A DNA stretch of 53,448 bases from a virus. The notes under the pieces were generated by a model. That model was not told the DNA's origin. It did no database searches and saw only the letters and a list, made by a program, of their open reading frames with translations. A program made the position numbers and the translations under genes. The DNA lies in the IMG/VR virus record IMGVR_UViG_3300031753_000009, positions 1 to 53,448 of that record. The stretch is one strand, 5' to 3'. This document shows positions 26,797-35,106 of this stretch, in pieces. Each line of letters starts with the position of its first letter. Positions within the stretch are counted from its first letter, which is position 1.

Positions 26797-27053
26797 CACC
26801 GCATCCCAAATGCCTGGCCGGTGCGTCGGCTGTCCTCCAGGTTCTTCAGGACAATCTGAAGACGTGTCGCAATCGTGGACCAGAACTGCGCCGGATCGGC
26901 GGAAGCGTCAAGCATGAGCAGCTCGATCGGCTCCCCGCCATTCTCAGGCGGAACGATCACGCACGCGCCGCCGAACGGCGCCAACTCGTTATGCTTGATG
27001 CGCTCCGACATGGCGTCGAAGCGTTGAGCCAAACTTTGCGCTTCATCACTCAT
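26796..27053 (-). CDS. Small protein before terminase, possible small-terminase-like
   Basis: 85 residues from the ATG at 27053, two bases after the cupin stop; an ATG at 27104 would add 17 residues but overlaps that gene by 50 bases. Contains a helical start (SDEAQSLAQRFDAMSERIK) and a Pro-rich strand region, then a helix (FWSTIATRLQIVLKNLEDS). Position suggests a packaging role; no HTH is obvious. Confidence 0.5.
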   Translation of the reverse strand: MSDEAQSLAQRFDAMSERIKHNELAPFGGACVIVPPENGGEPIELLMLDASADPAQFWSTIATRLQIVLKNLEDSRRTGQAFGMR

Positions 27054-27054
27054 T

Positions 27055-27501
27055 TTAATCTTCACACCCGCGTCCCGCGGCACCGTGATCTCGATCATCC
27101 ACAAAATCGCGCCAATGTCTCCATCCTCGCGGGCAATGGAAACCCCACTGTCGCACGCGGGGTCCGGTTATAAAAAGCGACCAACAAGGTGAATCAACTT
27201 CTATGCGATGTGCAGTAGTCGGCAAACGTATGCGCCAGTCCCCCGCAGCATAGCGTCGAGCGCGACACACGCCGCCTTGGGCTATCGTATGCTCCACATA
27301 CTCGCCCTCCAACAACACAGAAAGATTAACATACATGTGATCATGCAACGCTCGGTCATCGTCGCTACGCAGGAACTGATGCAGATAAATGTTAACAAGT
27401 GCGTTGCGCGGCACTAGCCACCACCGCCTCAAGTAAGGTGCCTCGGCACCGCCAATAATGAAATCCGGTAAGCGCGAATCCGCCACTCGATGCCACCACA
27501 T
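27055..27501 (-). CDS. Cupin-like protein
   Basis: 148 residues. The core ALHDHMYVNLSVLLEGEY, a strand pair ending AAGDWRIRLPTTAHRIEV, and ITGPRVRQWGFHCPRGWRHW look like a single cupin barrel with His-Asp-His and a later His as metal ligands. Similar phage proteins occur widely and their substrate is unknown. It neighbours sugar-modifying genes, so a sugar role is possible. Confidence 0.65.
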   Translation of the reverse strand: MWWHRVADSRLPDFIIGGAEAPYLRRWWLVPRNALVNIYLHQFLRSDDDRALHDHMYVNLSVLLEGEYVEHTIAQGGVCRARRYAAGDWRIRLPTTAHRIEVDSPCWSLFITGPRVRQWGFHCPRGWRHWRDFVDDRDHGAAGRGCED

Positions 27502-27502
27502 T

Positions 27503-27718
27503 TCATTTGTACCTATGCTGATAAAACGGTTTGATCACCGAATTGACGAAGTTGCCGACGCTTGGAGCGCGCGCACACTGGTCCGCTACATCCTCGGGCA
27601 CGTCCAAGTAAACCGAAACCTTACCCGACTTTGCCCATGTGATCAACAACTCGCTCGTATCGCTATCGTATCCGACTTCGGACACCATGGAGCTGAAAAC
27701 GGAGCGAGCCCAACTCAT
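27503..27718 (-). CDS. KTSC-domain protein
   Basis: 71 residues, ATGA start overlap. It matches the KTSC domain: MVSEVGYDSDTSELLITWAK, then VYLDVPEDVADQ and the C-terminal SVGNFVNSVIKPFYQHRYK. The domain is usual in lysyl-tRNA synthetase-related and phage proteins; its function is not established. It stands in a run of tightly coupled genes. Confidence 0.75.
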   Translation of the reverse strand: MSWARSVFSSMVSEVGYDSDTSELLITWAKSGKVSVYLDVPEDVADQCARAPSVGNFVNSVIKPFYQHRYK

Positions 27719-28281
27719 CTCGCCGCATCCTCCATTTTCTGACGTTTTAACGCAAGCCGCTCGCTAAGCAAAGGCACAACAGCAGGAGGAAATTGCTCGA
27801 CATAGCGAAGCCAAATATCTGCACGTTTTCCTTTTCCAGGATGAACAAACGGCGCAAAACCCGCTTCGCGAAAACACTTGCCTGGCTCAGAAGTCTTAGC
27901 GCGACCAAAACTCGTTTTGTTCGAATTTACACCTGTTATAATTCCATCCGGCCATGTTACATCCGCAGCGTGAATCCAAGAACCCAAACATGCAATTGCC
28001 TCGCGAATCAAATCAGAAGATAAAAAACGCGTTTCATTGCGAAAAATAGTACATTCAATGCAACGAAGCCCATCCTTGCGCTCTGTTCCTTTTAACCCAC
28101 TCTCCCATTTAGGTCGCCACCAAACAAAAACAGCAGAGCGACCATTTTTTTGCTCGGCGTAAAGACAATAGTTCCACCCCGGCCGCGTCCACATCGGATG
28201 CCCCACTGAAATCCTAGTATAATGACAATCAGCAAGCAACCGTCCTCGTGCGTCGCCCTTATCGATTTCAATCCAACGCAT
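27715..28281 (-). CDS. Unknown phage protein, possibly acetyltransferase-like
   Basis: 188 residues from the ATG at 28281 with AGGA eight bases upstream. The opening RWIEIDKGDARGRLLADCHY followed by TRPGWNYCLYAE and later CFREAGFAPFVHPGKGKRAD recalls a phage family with a GCN5-like fold (the same broad group as Mu Mom). The likeness is partial and from memory, so I do not assign a DNA-modification role. Confidence 0.55.
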   Translation of the reverse strand: MRWIEIDKGDARGRLLADCHYTRISVGHPMWTRPGWNYCLYAEQKNGRSAVFVWWRPKWESGLKGTERKDGLRCIECTIFRNETRFLSSDLIREAIACLGSWIHAADVTWPDGIITGVNSNKTSFGRAKTSEPGKCFREAGFAPFVHPGKGKRADIWLRYVEQFPPAVVPLLSERLALKRQKMEDAAR

Positions 28282-28624
28282 TTGCAAGTCCTTGTTTCTT
28301 CGCCGCGTCCTCCATTATTTCCTGAACGATCGGCAACAGAACTTCATCGATGTCTTCGATCGTCTCGTCAGCAAAGGCCAGAAATGGAATCTTCAGAATC
28401 TTGACTTCCTTGGCGTCATAAGCCGGATGCTGTTCAGGAACACGCCAAAGGATGATCCGACGCCGCTCACGCTTGTGGTCACCAAGGGACCTGAACTCAG
28501 CCTCGCATTCAGGCATGTAACCCGCCGCTCGCTGCTTATTTACGACAGGGACGAGCCGAGGTGCGCGAATATGCGCGTACCTGCCAGGATGCTGCTGGAA
28601 AAATTGTACGTCGTGATCGATCAT
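28268..28624 (-). CDS. Unknown small protein
   Basis: 118 residues, ATGA overlap at the start. It has an alpha/beta look with basic middle (DHKRERRRIILWRVPEQHPAY) and an acidic helical C-terminus (DETIEDIDEVLLPIVQEIME). No family recognised. Its end overlaps the following gene by 14 bases. Confidence 0.55.
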   Translation of the reverse strand: MIDHDVQFFQQHPGRYAHIRAPRLVPVVNKQRAAGYMPECEAEFRSLGDHKRERRRIILWRVPEQHPAYDAKEVKILKIPFLAFADETIEDIDEVLLPIVQEIMEDAAKKQGLANALD

Positions 28625-29403
28625 GGCGTCACTTCCGGCCATGCCTTAACCACGTCGGGAATAGTGCTGAACAGAAGGTTGGTGTTCTGATACGGCAAAT
28701 TGAGTTTGATCCCATCATGCAGGAGCGCGGGCAACCCACCGTTCCTGTCTAGGATAAACGGCTTCTTTCCCAAATTGCCGAACCGGGCGATCAATTCCTC
28801 GACAGAACGGCCGGCGCGATTAAGCGCAACCTCGTTCACCTCGCTTACGATGTAAGGACAGTTCCTCAAACGCGAACCGCCGATAACTGCCGCAACCTCT
28901 GCACCCTCGATGTCCATTTTAACCAAACGAGGATCGTGCCACCTAAAAGCACTAAGCAAAAAATCATAAGGTACTGCCGAAATCGAAACAGAATCCAAAC
29001 GAGGATCAAACCACGCAGTTCCATCACTACCGCGCATCTTTCCCTGAATTCCTTTATGCCAAAGCGCACCTTCATAAATTTCCACGTTATTCAATTCATT
29101 AACAGCGATGTTATTTTTTAGCTTGGCAACTGATGTTGGGTTGGGCTCAATTGCCAAGACACGCCCTGACACCCCCGCCAGTTTCGCCATCATCACAGTG
29201 AACAACCCGATGTTAGCGCCAGCATCGACCACGAAGTCGCCAGGCTTCAACACCTTGAACAACACGTGACACAACTCGGGCTCGGGCAACGCACCTTGCG
29301 CGAAATAAGCAAGAGTGTGCGCCAAATCGATGCAAGCGTCGTCACGGCACAGCTTTACTTCCAGCTCTTTTTCGCCAATCGCAAATTTGGCAGAAACAAT
29401 CAC
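28621..29403 (-). CDS. FkbM-family methyltransferase
   Basis: 260 residues from a GTG at 29403 overlapping the previous stop as GTGA. The SAM-binding core is clear: DFVVDAGANIGLFTVMMAKL, then VLAIEPNPTSVAKLKNN, and the FkbM-typical DPRLVKMDIEGAEVAAVIGG. FkbM enzymes methylate hydroxyls, often on sugars. In this cassette it would decorate a glycan on the virion or host surface. Confidence 0.85.
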   Translation of the reverse strand: MIVSAKFAIGEKELEVKLCRDDACIDLAHTLAYFAQGALPEPELCHVLFKVLKPGDFVVDAGANIGLFTVMMAKLAGVSGRVLAIEPNPTSVAKLKNNIAVNELNNVEIYEGALWHKGIQGKMRGSDGTAWFDPRLDSVSISAVPYDFLLSAFRWHDPRLVKMDIEGAEVAAVIGGSRLRNCPYIVSEVNEVALNRAGRSVEELIARFGNLGKKPFILDRNGGLPALLHDGIKLNLPYQNTNLLFSTIPDVVKAWPEVTP

Positions 29404-29786
29404 AACAGCTCCAATGTTCGCTTGATCATCACGTCGGTCCACTTGCGAACGGCAACCTTGGGATCGTCGCCCGTAACTTGACTAGCCGCCTTGGCAGAAT
29501 CGGCGAGAATCTTGGCGGCCTGCTCGATAAAATCCTGAGTCGTTCGTTGGAGCCGCGCCACACTTCGCGATGCGTTTATAACATCGGCCAGCGCTTGATC
29601 ATTCTCCCGGTCGCGCTCCGCAAAGACTTCCCTGCCGGCGGGCGTAATGACGTAATTGGCCTCATCCAGCTTGTTCAACAGCCCGCGGGCCGTCAAATCC
29701 TTGACGGGCTTCTCCCATCGCCCCACAGCAAGCATGCTGTTGCCGTGAGAGGCGATCTCAAGGATCGTATATTCGTCATCAGTCAT
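29400..29786 (-). CDS. Winged-helix-like protein with helical C-terminus
   Basis: 128 residues. Residues 1-55 look like a winged helix: EYTILEIASHGNSMLAVGRW, then LTARGLLNKLDEANYVITPAGREVF. The rest is helical and may oligomerise. It may be a regulator, but no DNA-contact proof is visible. Starts inside the end of a small gene. Confidence 0.5.
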   Translation of the reverse strand: MTDDEYTILEIASHGNSMLAVGRWEKPVKDLTARGLLNKLDEANYVITPAGREVFAERDRENDQALADVINASRSVARLQRTTQDFIEQAAKILADSAKAASQVTGDDPKVAVRKWTDVMIKRTLELL

Positions 29787-29934
29787 TGAGCGTGCAATTT
29801 TCCAAATCGTTTACTTCATCCGCAAGCCGATCAATTTCTTCAAGCGCGTCTTTCAGCACCCTCGCCAAATGCACATCGTTACGCTCAAGCGCGTTCCAAT
29901 ATTCGTGCTCCAACGTTTCCTCGATGTTGCGCAT
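29779..29934 (-). CDS. 51-residue acidic helical protein
   Basis: A short gene (MRNIEETLEHEYWNALERND onward) with GGGAGAGA four bases before its ATG at 29934. It overlaps the end of the TPR-glycosyltransferase gene by 50 bases and the start of the next gene by 8. The product is a single charged helix, likely a small partner protein. The strong ribosome site is the main support. Confidence 0.6.
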   Translation of the reverse strand: MRNIEETLEHEYWNALERNDVHLARVLKDALEEIDRLADEVNDLENCTLND

Positions 29935-31300
29935 CAAGTCTCTCCCTCAAAGCCTCACTAATCTGCTCGAACACGGGCTTCCATCGGCGATCCGGTCCTT
30001 GCCGGAAAACACGATGATTAGACCACAACTGATGCTCGCCTGTCACGCCGATGCGATAATCAAGCCCGAGGTAACTATAAGGAATCCAGCACTCGACACC
30101 GGCCAAAGCGCAGATATGCGCAAGCGCCGACTCGCACGTAATCACCAGATCGAGCCGCCGAATAAGGGCAATCGTATCGATCACCGTAAAAATGTTGGGC
30201 GTCAGGTCCCAGATCAACGCGAGGCAGCCGTTCTCGTAAAGCTGCGCATTGTCCTTGCTCTTTTGCAACCCGTAAAGCTGGATGCCCGAAACTTTGTAGA
30301 GTTCAAGAAACTCGGTCACCGAGAAGCTGCGATGCTTGTCGATATCGTTCAACGCACTGCCGGCCCAGCACACGCCAACATGGAAACGACGGTCAGGAAT
30401 GCGCCAATTAACAGGTATATCATACCGATCGACCTGAAAGTGAGGGGCATCCTCGATCTCCTTGCCGGACAGTTCCAGGGCCGAAGGCAGACTGACGAAT
30501 GTCGTCCAGCACTCGGCGGGCGGAAACTGATTGGAAGTCGCAAACAGTGTCAGGTTATCAATATGCCCAAAGGCGCGCTGAAAAAGATGCAGCAACTCGG
30601 GCTGCACCAACGCATGCACGTGTTTAGATCGCGCGCACGCCGCCGGAAGAAAACGCGAAAAGCTCAACGTGTCGCCCAAACCCTGATCGGCCAGGACGTA
30701 CACATGCTTGCCCTCCTCTCCGATCCACTTCGGATATGGATACTGAAGATAATTCTTCAGCCGATAAGCAAACCGCGATTCGAGATGTTTGAACCCCAGC
30801 TTCCATTGACGATTAAAAGCGTACGCCATTCCCAGCGCAAACTCGTTCATCGCCGTCTGAGGCGCCAACTCAAACGCGCGTTGAGCGCACTGAACCGACG
30901 TTTGCAGGTGTCCGAGCGTGCGATGGATAACCGACAAGTTCACCCACACCATGTCAAGCGAACCGTCCAGCTCGGCCGACGCCTGTGCGCACTCCAGCGC
31001 TTCCGTCACCTCGCCAAGGTCGTGCAGCTTCCACGCAAGGTTGGATAGAATCTTGGCACGCAAAGTGATGTCGGTTTCGCAATTCAATGCCTGCCGCCAG
31101 TGCGCAATCGAGGCAAGCGGCCAATTCAAATCGTGATTGTTGTTGCCGAGCTGATAGTGGGCCTCGCCCCATGTTGGATCGGCAAGGCACGCATTGGCGA
31201 ACAGACGATAGCCGTGATTGAAACGATCAGGGTTGTTCAGATCGTTGATCGCGGAAACGCCCTGATTGTAAAGCTCGACCGCTCTTTGCCTGTTGCCCAT
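29885..31300 (-). CDS. TPR-repeat glycosyltransferase (GT9-like)
   Basis: 471 residues. The first 180 are TPR helices (EAHYQLGNNNHDLNW; ILSNLAWKLHDLGEVTEALE; FALGMAYAFNRQWKLGFKHL). The rest is a GT-B-like domain with VYVLADQGLGDTLSFSRFLP at its start and LDLVITCESALAHICALAG near the end, the pattern of heptosyltransferase-like GT9 enzymes. Such TPR-GT fusions occur in phage and bacterial glycan loci. Starts right at the recombinase stop (TAAATG). Confidence 0.8.
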   Translation of the reverse strand: MGNRQRAVELYNQGVSAINDLNNPDRFNHGYRLFANACLADPTWGEAHYQLGNNNHDLNWPLASIAHWRQALNCETDITLRAKILSNLAWKLHDLGEVTEALECAQASAELDGSLDMVWVNLSVIHRTLGHLQTSVQCAQRAFELAPQTAMNEFALGMAYAFNRQWKLGFKHLESRFAYRLKNYLQYPYPKWIGEEGKHVYVLADQGLGDTLSFSRFLPAACARSKHVHALVQPELLHLFQRAFGHIDNLTLFATSNQFPPAECWTTFVSLPSALELSGKEIEDAPHFQVDRYDIPVNWRIPDRRFHVGVCWAGSALNDIDKHRSFSVTEFLELYKVSGIQLYGLQKSKDNAQLYENGCLALIWDLTPNIFTVIDTIALIRRLDLVITCESALAHICALAGVECWIPYSYLGLDYRIGVTGEHQLWSNHRVFRQGPDRRWKPVFEQISEALRERLDAQHRGNVGARILERA

Positions 31301-31996
31301 TTATGCTGTCACTCTCGCCGCGATCCGCTTCACCTGCGTCACATGAAATGGAACGCCAGTACGCGTTCGATAGCCATTCTGATTGAGGAACCGAGCGATC
31401 TGCCAGGGCGATTGGACCGTCTGAACCATATCCTTGACGAGCGCCACCACTTCCTGTTCCTGCGGATTGACCTCAAGGGTTGCCTCCCGTTCCGAACCGC
31501 GCACAATGTAACCGTACGGCGCTTGCCCGCCAAGATGCCCGCCGCGAGCCCGCTTGGCTTTCATGCCGTCAATGACCCGCTCGTGGATGCGCCCACGCTC
31601 GAACTCGGCCACGGCAGAGAGAATGGTGAAGAAGAGCTTGGCAACCCCGTTATCCGTCACCGGCTCCGCCGCAATGTCGAGCAGAATGACCTTCACGCCC
31701 CGCTTCTGGAGAACCTCGACCGTGGAGAGCGCGTCGGATGCGGAGCGGAACAGACGATCGAGCTTGGCAGCGCATACCACATCTCCAGAATCCGCGTCCG
31801 CCAGGAGTCGAGCGCCTTGCGGTCTTTCGCCGAGCGGGGTGGCGCCGCTAACACCTCGATCAACATACGCTGCAAAGTCGTATGGACTTGCACCGCGGAT
31901 TTGTGCCAACCCCCTGAGCTTGCGTTCCTGCTCCTCAAGCGTCGTCCCATCGGCTTGCTCCTCCGTTGAACAGCGGCAATAACCGAGAATCATCAT
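31301..31996 (-). CDS. Serine recombinase (resolvase/invertase family)
   Basis: 231 residues. The catalytic domain has YCRCSTEEQ with the nucleophile Ser at residue 10, KLDRLFRSASDALSTVEVLQ, and FTILSAVAEFERGRIHERV. The C-terminal part has a short HTH (SPWQIARFLNQNGYRTRTG). It is shorter than large phage integrases and fits a resolvase or invertase, so inversion or dimer resolution is more likely than integration. GGAGG precedes a double ATG. A palindromic site overlaps its promoter region. Confidence 0.85.
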   Translation of the reverse strand: MMILGYCRCSTEEQADGTTLEEQERKLRGLAQIRGASPYDFAAYVDRGVSGATPLGERPQGARLLADADSGDVVCAAKLDRLFRSASDALSTVEVLQKRGVKVILLDIAAEPVTDNGVAKLFFTILSAVAEFERGRIHERVIDGMKAKRARGGHLGGQAPYGYIVRGSEREATLEVNPQEQEVVALVKDMVQTVQSPWQIARFLNQNGYRTRTGVPFHVTQVKRIAARVTA

Positions 31997-32004
31997 GCAT
32001 CCTC

Positions 32005-32046
32005 CGTGTAGTGAAAGTGACTACACGACCGCCTTGAGCTTGTCAA
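32005..32046 (-). promoter_or_regulatory. Promoter with palindromic operator before the recombinase gene
   Basis: On the minus strand TTGACA (32046-32041) lies 14 bases before a palindrome with 8-base arms CGTGTAGT and ACTACACG (32005-32027). The palindrome covers the expected -10 region, the stop of the epimerase gene, and abuts the GGAGG of the recombinase gene. A close copy of its TGTAGT core lies near 36.9 kb before the ribbon-helix-helix gene. Confidence 0.55.
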
Positions 32047-32980
32047 CCCCCAACTGTTTTTCAATCCACAAATAAGTTTGGCGCAATCCTTTTTCCAAAG
32101 AAATACAAGGCTCCCATCCACCAGTACAATTTTTTAGCAATGTATTATCGCAACAACGCTTGCTAACGCCAATAGGACCGGGCACATGAACGGGAACAAG
32201 AGTCTTACCGGCAATTCGACAAATCAAGCTAATCATACGGCTAATGGTCACTTCCTCAGTCGAACCGACGTTGATAGGCAAGCTGCAATCACTATTCATG
32301 ACTCGCCTGATACCTTCCACCGCATCATCGATAAACATAAAGCTGCGTGTTTGTTGTCCGTTTCCCCACAACTCGACACATGAATGATCGCGCGCCTCTG
32401 CAACTTTTCGGCACATTGCGGCCGGGGCGCGTTCTTTGCCTCCTTTATATATTGTCTTAGGACCATAAGTTGAATGAAGCCGCACGATTCTTATTTCAAG
32501 CTTATTTCGCATGGCAGAAAGCAAGCGCTCAACGATTAGCGATGCCCATCCGAATTCGTTAGCAGGCTCCGCTGGATAAGCGTCATGCTCAGCTACAATT
32601 CCAATTTTAGATTTGGAATATACGCAGGAAGACGAAACAAAAAGCAATCTTTTAACCTTCATATAACAACATGCTTCTGCAATAGACATATTTATTAAGA
32701 TGTTATCGCGCAACAACATAAAATCGTTAGCAGTAGTTTCCAAATAACCAAGGCCACCTGTATTTCCAGCACATTGATACACTTCATCTGCGCCGTCAAA
32801 CACAGGATCATTAGCCTTTATATAACGCAAATCCGTCTTAATATATTCATCCGCCCGACTAGCTGAGTAAAGAGGACTATTGCGCGACAAAGCACGCACA
32901 TAATAACCTTCAGTCTTCAACCGCTCAACCAGCGCATGCCCAATAAATCCGCCGGCTCCGCATACTACTGCTATTATCAT
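32021..32980 (-). CDS. NAD-dependent epimerase, GDP-mannose 3,5-epimerase-like, with altered catalytic motif
   Basis: 319 residues from the ATG at 32980. The Rossmann motif is CGAGGFIG. It follows the GDP-mannose 3,5-epimerase family closely: FVSSSCVY, DAYPAEPANEFGWASL, GGKERAPAAMC, WGNGQQTRSFMFIDDAVEGI, PGPIGVSKRC and YLWIEKQL. The usual YxxxK is FGWAS, so the Tyr is Phe and the Lys is Ser. The Lys of the family GGREKAP block reads Arg. The Cys of SSxC is kept. It may bind a nucleotide sugar without full activity or do a changed reaction. Confidence 0.8.
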   Translation of the reverse strand: MIIAVVCGAGGFIGHALVERLKTEGYYVRALSRNSPLYSASRADEYIKTDLRYIKANDPVFDGADEVYQCAGNTGGLGYLETTANDFMLLRDNILINMSIAEACCYMKVKRLLFVSSSCVYSKSKIGIVAEHDAYPAEPANEFGWASLIVERLLSAMRNKLEIRIVRLHSTYGPKTIYKGGKERAPAAMCRKVAEARDHSCVELWGNGQQTRSFMFIDDAVEGIRRVMNSDCSLPINVGSTEEVTISRMISLICRIAGKTLVPVHVPGPIGVSKRCCDNTLLKNCTGGWEPCISLEKGLRQTYLWIEKQLGVDKLKAVV

Positions 32981-32981
32981 T

Positions 32982-33059
32982 TTACTCCCCGACCACTTGA
33001 TCACCACGCTCTGCAAGGCGCCCAACGAAACCGCAACCGCCTGTGATGAGAACTTTCAT
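32982..33059 (-). pseudogene. N-terminal remnant of a second epimerase
   Basis: A 25-codon frame starts at an ATGA overlap (33059) and reads MKVLITGGCGFVGRLAERGD and five more residues before TAA. This is the first strand, Gly-rich loop and helix of an SDR epimerase, shortened by several residues in the helix. The intact epimerase starts one base after its stop. It looks like a leftover of gene replacement in the sugar cassette. Confidence 0.65.
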
Positions 33060-33454
33060 GCTTGCCCCGTTCGTGCCTCAATCTGGACGCGAGAGAAGGC
33101 TTCTAGGGTTTCGCGGGTTGGGTGCCAGTCGTCAGGAATCTGTGAAGGAATGTCGGAATATCGTTTACGACCATAACTAACTTCGATAACTGGACAATTG
33201 CAATTGGGAAGGTGTGCAAACAAACTCTTTGGGTAATGGCCGGCATACCATACTGCTTTAGCTGGTGATCTCCCCCAATTTAATTCCTCTATCCATTTCC
33301 TAACACCTTCCTCACTAAATTCAGCCGCCTTACCAAAGGCGCGTACCCGTTCCTCGTCGCTCAGCCCTGACGCAAGCAGCGCCTCCATCTGTGCCAGATG
33401 CGAAGCCCGCAGTTCGGCGGCAAGGGAGATTTGTTTAGTCATTCGGTTGGACAT
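33056..33454 (-). CDS. Unknown protein of the sugar cassette
   Basis: 132 residues from the ATG at 33454, one base after the previous stop. The N-terminal half is helical (LAAELRASHLAQMEALLASG; EERVRAFGKAAEFSEEGVRK). The second half contains CNCPVIEVSYGRKRY and a Pro/Trp-rich loop. No family recognised. Confidence 0.55.
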   Translation of the reverse strand: MSNRMTKQISLAAELRASHLAQMEALLASGLSDEERVRAFGKAAEFSEEGVRKWIEELNWGRSPAKAVWYAGHYPKSLFAHLPNCNCPVIEVSYGRKRYSDIPSQIPDDWHPTRETLEAFSRVQIEARTGQA

Positions 33455-33455
33455 T

Positions 33456-33644
33456 TCATTTGCTCCCAACAGGTGTGACGCGCTGTTGTTTCTCTTTTTC
33501 CCTCTTAATTCGCCACTCGCGAATCAACCAAGCGCGAGCAATCTGCAAAGTGCGAATGTGCTGTTCCAACTTCGCCAAGTCGCAAAACTCGGTAGATTCG
33601 ATCCTGATATCCGGCGAATCGTCAGATCGCAAGGTCACGTTCAT
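33456..33644 (-). CDS. Small basic-tailed protein
   Basis: 62 residues, ATGA overlap with the glycosyltransferase stop. Starts MNVTLRSDDSPDIRIESTEF, then a helix rich in Arg and Lys (REWRIKREKEKQQR). No family recognised; the overlaps on both sides support it as a gene. Confidence 0.55.
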   Translation of the reverse strand: MNVTLRSDDSPDIRIESTEFCDLAKLEQHIRTLQIARAWLIREWRIKREKEKQQRVTPVGSK

Positions 33645-34876
33645 TCTATCCTCGGCAGTTTGCCATGATCAAACCGCCAGTCGGCAACTCGTATCTGGGG
33701 GTCGCGGCACTTGATGCCATACACGATACCCCCCGCCTTGGTTGCCGTGATCCTGATCTCACGATAGACAACAGGCGTCGGCAGATCAATCCACATCAGC
33801 GTCGTCTCGGGCGGCAATGTCGGACTAGCCTTGATGCCGGCGGTATCGATGATCTCCCACGCCGCCCCGTCCTTGCCCCCTGTCAAGTAGATCGAGCACG
33901 GTCCGACGACCGGAACAGTAAGGGAAGCACCTTGCTCAGCGGCGCGCCAGGCAAACGGACCGAAGCCGGCGAATGCCTTGAGAGTCCAGTTGCCCTCCCA
34001 GCGAGCACCAAGGCCGCCGAGCTGATGCGCAAAGACGATATGAGAGCCGTCAACGTTGCGAACGTAGGACGTGTCAGGTAAGCACAATCGCCCCTCTCGC
34101 ACCTGCCGAGTGCGTTCGACAAACAATCCGAAAGCACAGTCATTACGAAGTGCCTCCACGGGCTCGGTTGCAATGGTCAATCCCTGCTGCGCCAACGGCG
34201 GGTCCTGCCCGATCATCTGGACATGCGAGGGAGTAGAAGCGATCGAAGCAAGCCCGTGCGAGGCCAGCATCGCCTCGTTGTTCCAATCTGTCGTAATATG
34301 ATGTTCGCTCAGCCTGAACGCCCACCACTTGCCGATATCGACACCAGCCAACGAAGAAAAGGCGCGCCGGTTATCAAGAGTCCATCCGGTGCGAAGATTA
34401 TTAAGCGTGAGCTGGGCAGCCTCGCGCGTCATAATCTGAGTGCCCCAGCCGTGATTATGCACAAGCGCGTAACCGGAACGTTGAACGAGGATACGATCGA
34501 CGTAGCAGCGGGCGGAAACGGCACCGACCTTCAGGCCATCTTTGACGCCAACGTCGAACAACGCCATGGTGCGATCGAACCAGTCGTTCGGGAGAAGCAC
34601 GTCGTTTTCGACGAGTCCGATATAGTCATAATCGTTATCCAAAAGCATCGTAAGTGCATAGACAACCGCAGCGTCGGGACCGCCAAAAATATCAGAATGA
34701 AAATAAACTTCATTATGCTTACTTAGTAATTGATAAGTAAAATCCAACGTAGCCTTTTCCTTACTCCCGTCTAACCAATAAACATCACAAGCGTCAAACC
34801 GATACAAAGGCTTGATCGATCGCTTCGTCAACTCGACGCGATCCTTGGTTAGAAAGGCGATTGCAACCTTGTTCAT
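33641..34876 (-). CDS. GT-A glycosyltransferase with C-terminal beta domain
   Basis: 411 residues from the ATG at 34876 (ATGA overlap). It opens MNKVAIAFLTKDRVELTKRS, a GT2-like start, and has the acidic DxD-like motif IGLVENDVLLPNDWF near residue 88. The last 120 residues are beta-rich (IYLTGGKDGAAWEIIDTAG) and may bind sugar. It likely transfers a sugar as part of the surface or DNA-modification cassette. Target unknown. Confidence 0.7.
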   Translation of the reverse strand: MNKVAIAFLTKDRVELTKRSIKPLYRFDACDVYWLDGSKEKATLDFTYQLLSKHNEVYFHSDIFGGPDAAVVYALTMLLDNDYDYIGLVENDVLLPNDWFDRTMALFDVGVKDGLKVGAVSARCYVDRILVQRSGYALVHNHGWGTQIMTREAAQLTLNNLRTGWTLDNRRAFSSLAGVDIGKWWAFRLSEHHITTDWNNEAMLASHGLASIASTPSHVQMIGQDPPLAQQGLTIATEPVEALRNDCAFGLFVERTRQVREGRLCLPDTSYVRNVDGSHIVFAHQLGGLGARWEGNWTLKAFAGFGPFAWRAAEQGASLTVPVVGPCSIYLTGGKDGAAWEIIDTAGIKASPTLPPETTLMWIDLPTPVVYREIRITATKAGGIVYGIKCRDPQIRVADWRFDHGKLPRIE

Positions 34877-35106
34877 GCTTGTTTCTCGAATACAAATCCA
34901 AGGTAACGAAAATAATTCAACGGGGGGTCCACGCGCCGCGTATGCGTCACGAAGCCAGACATTTTGTGCTCTAAATAAATCAGCAAAGTCTTCCACTCAC
35001 GTTCCGGCAAAACAATTTTAACTTTTTCATGATCGATATTTAGCTGATGCATCGCCTCGGCAATAACATACATACACGCAGGAAATTCGTGATAATTTAT
35101 TGTCAT
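34873..35106 (-). CDS. Small unknown protein
   Basis: 77 residues between ATGA junctions on both sides. Contains FPACMYVIAEAMHQLNIDHE and VLPEREWKTLLIYLEH, an alpha/beta pattern. No family recognised. Coupled to the GapR-like gene upstream. Confidence 0.6.
   Translation of the reverse strand: MTINYHEFPACMYVIAEAMHQLNIDHEKVKIVLPEREWKTLLIYLEHKMSGFVTHTRRVDPPLNYFRYLGFVFEKQA

Noticed and set aside
29786-31048. Plus-strand frame of 420 codons opposite the TPR-glycosyltransferase
   Set aside because: No motif and no promoter; the minus strand has clear TPR and GT9 patterns.
31301-31996. Evidence for a temperate phage with integrase and attachment site
   Set aside because: The recombinase is of resolvase/invertase size, and no attachment-like repeat or lysogeny repressor with cleavage domain was seen.
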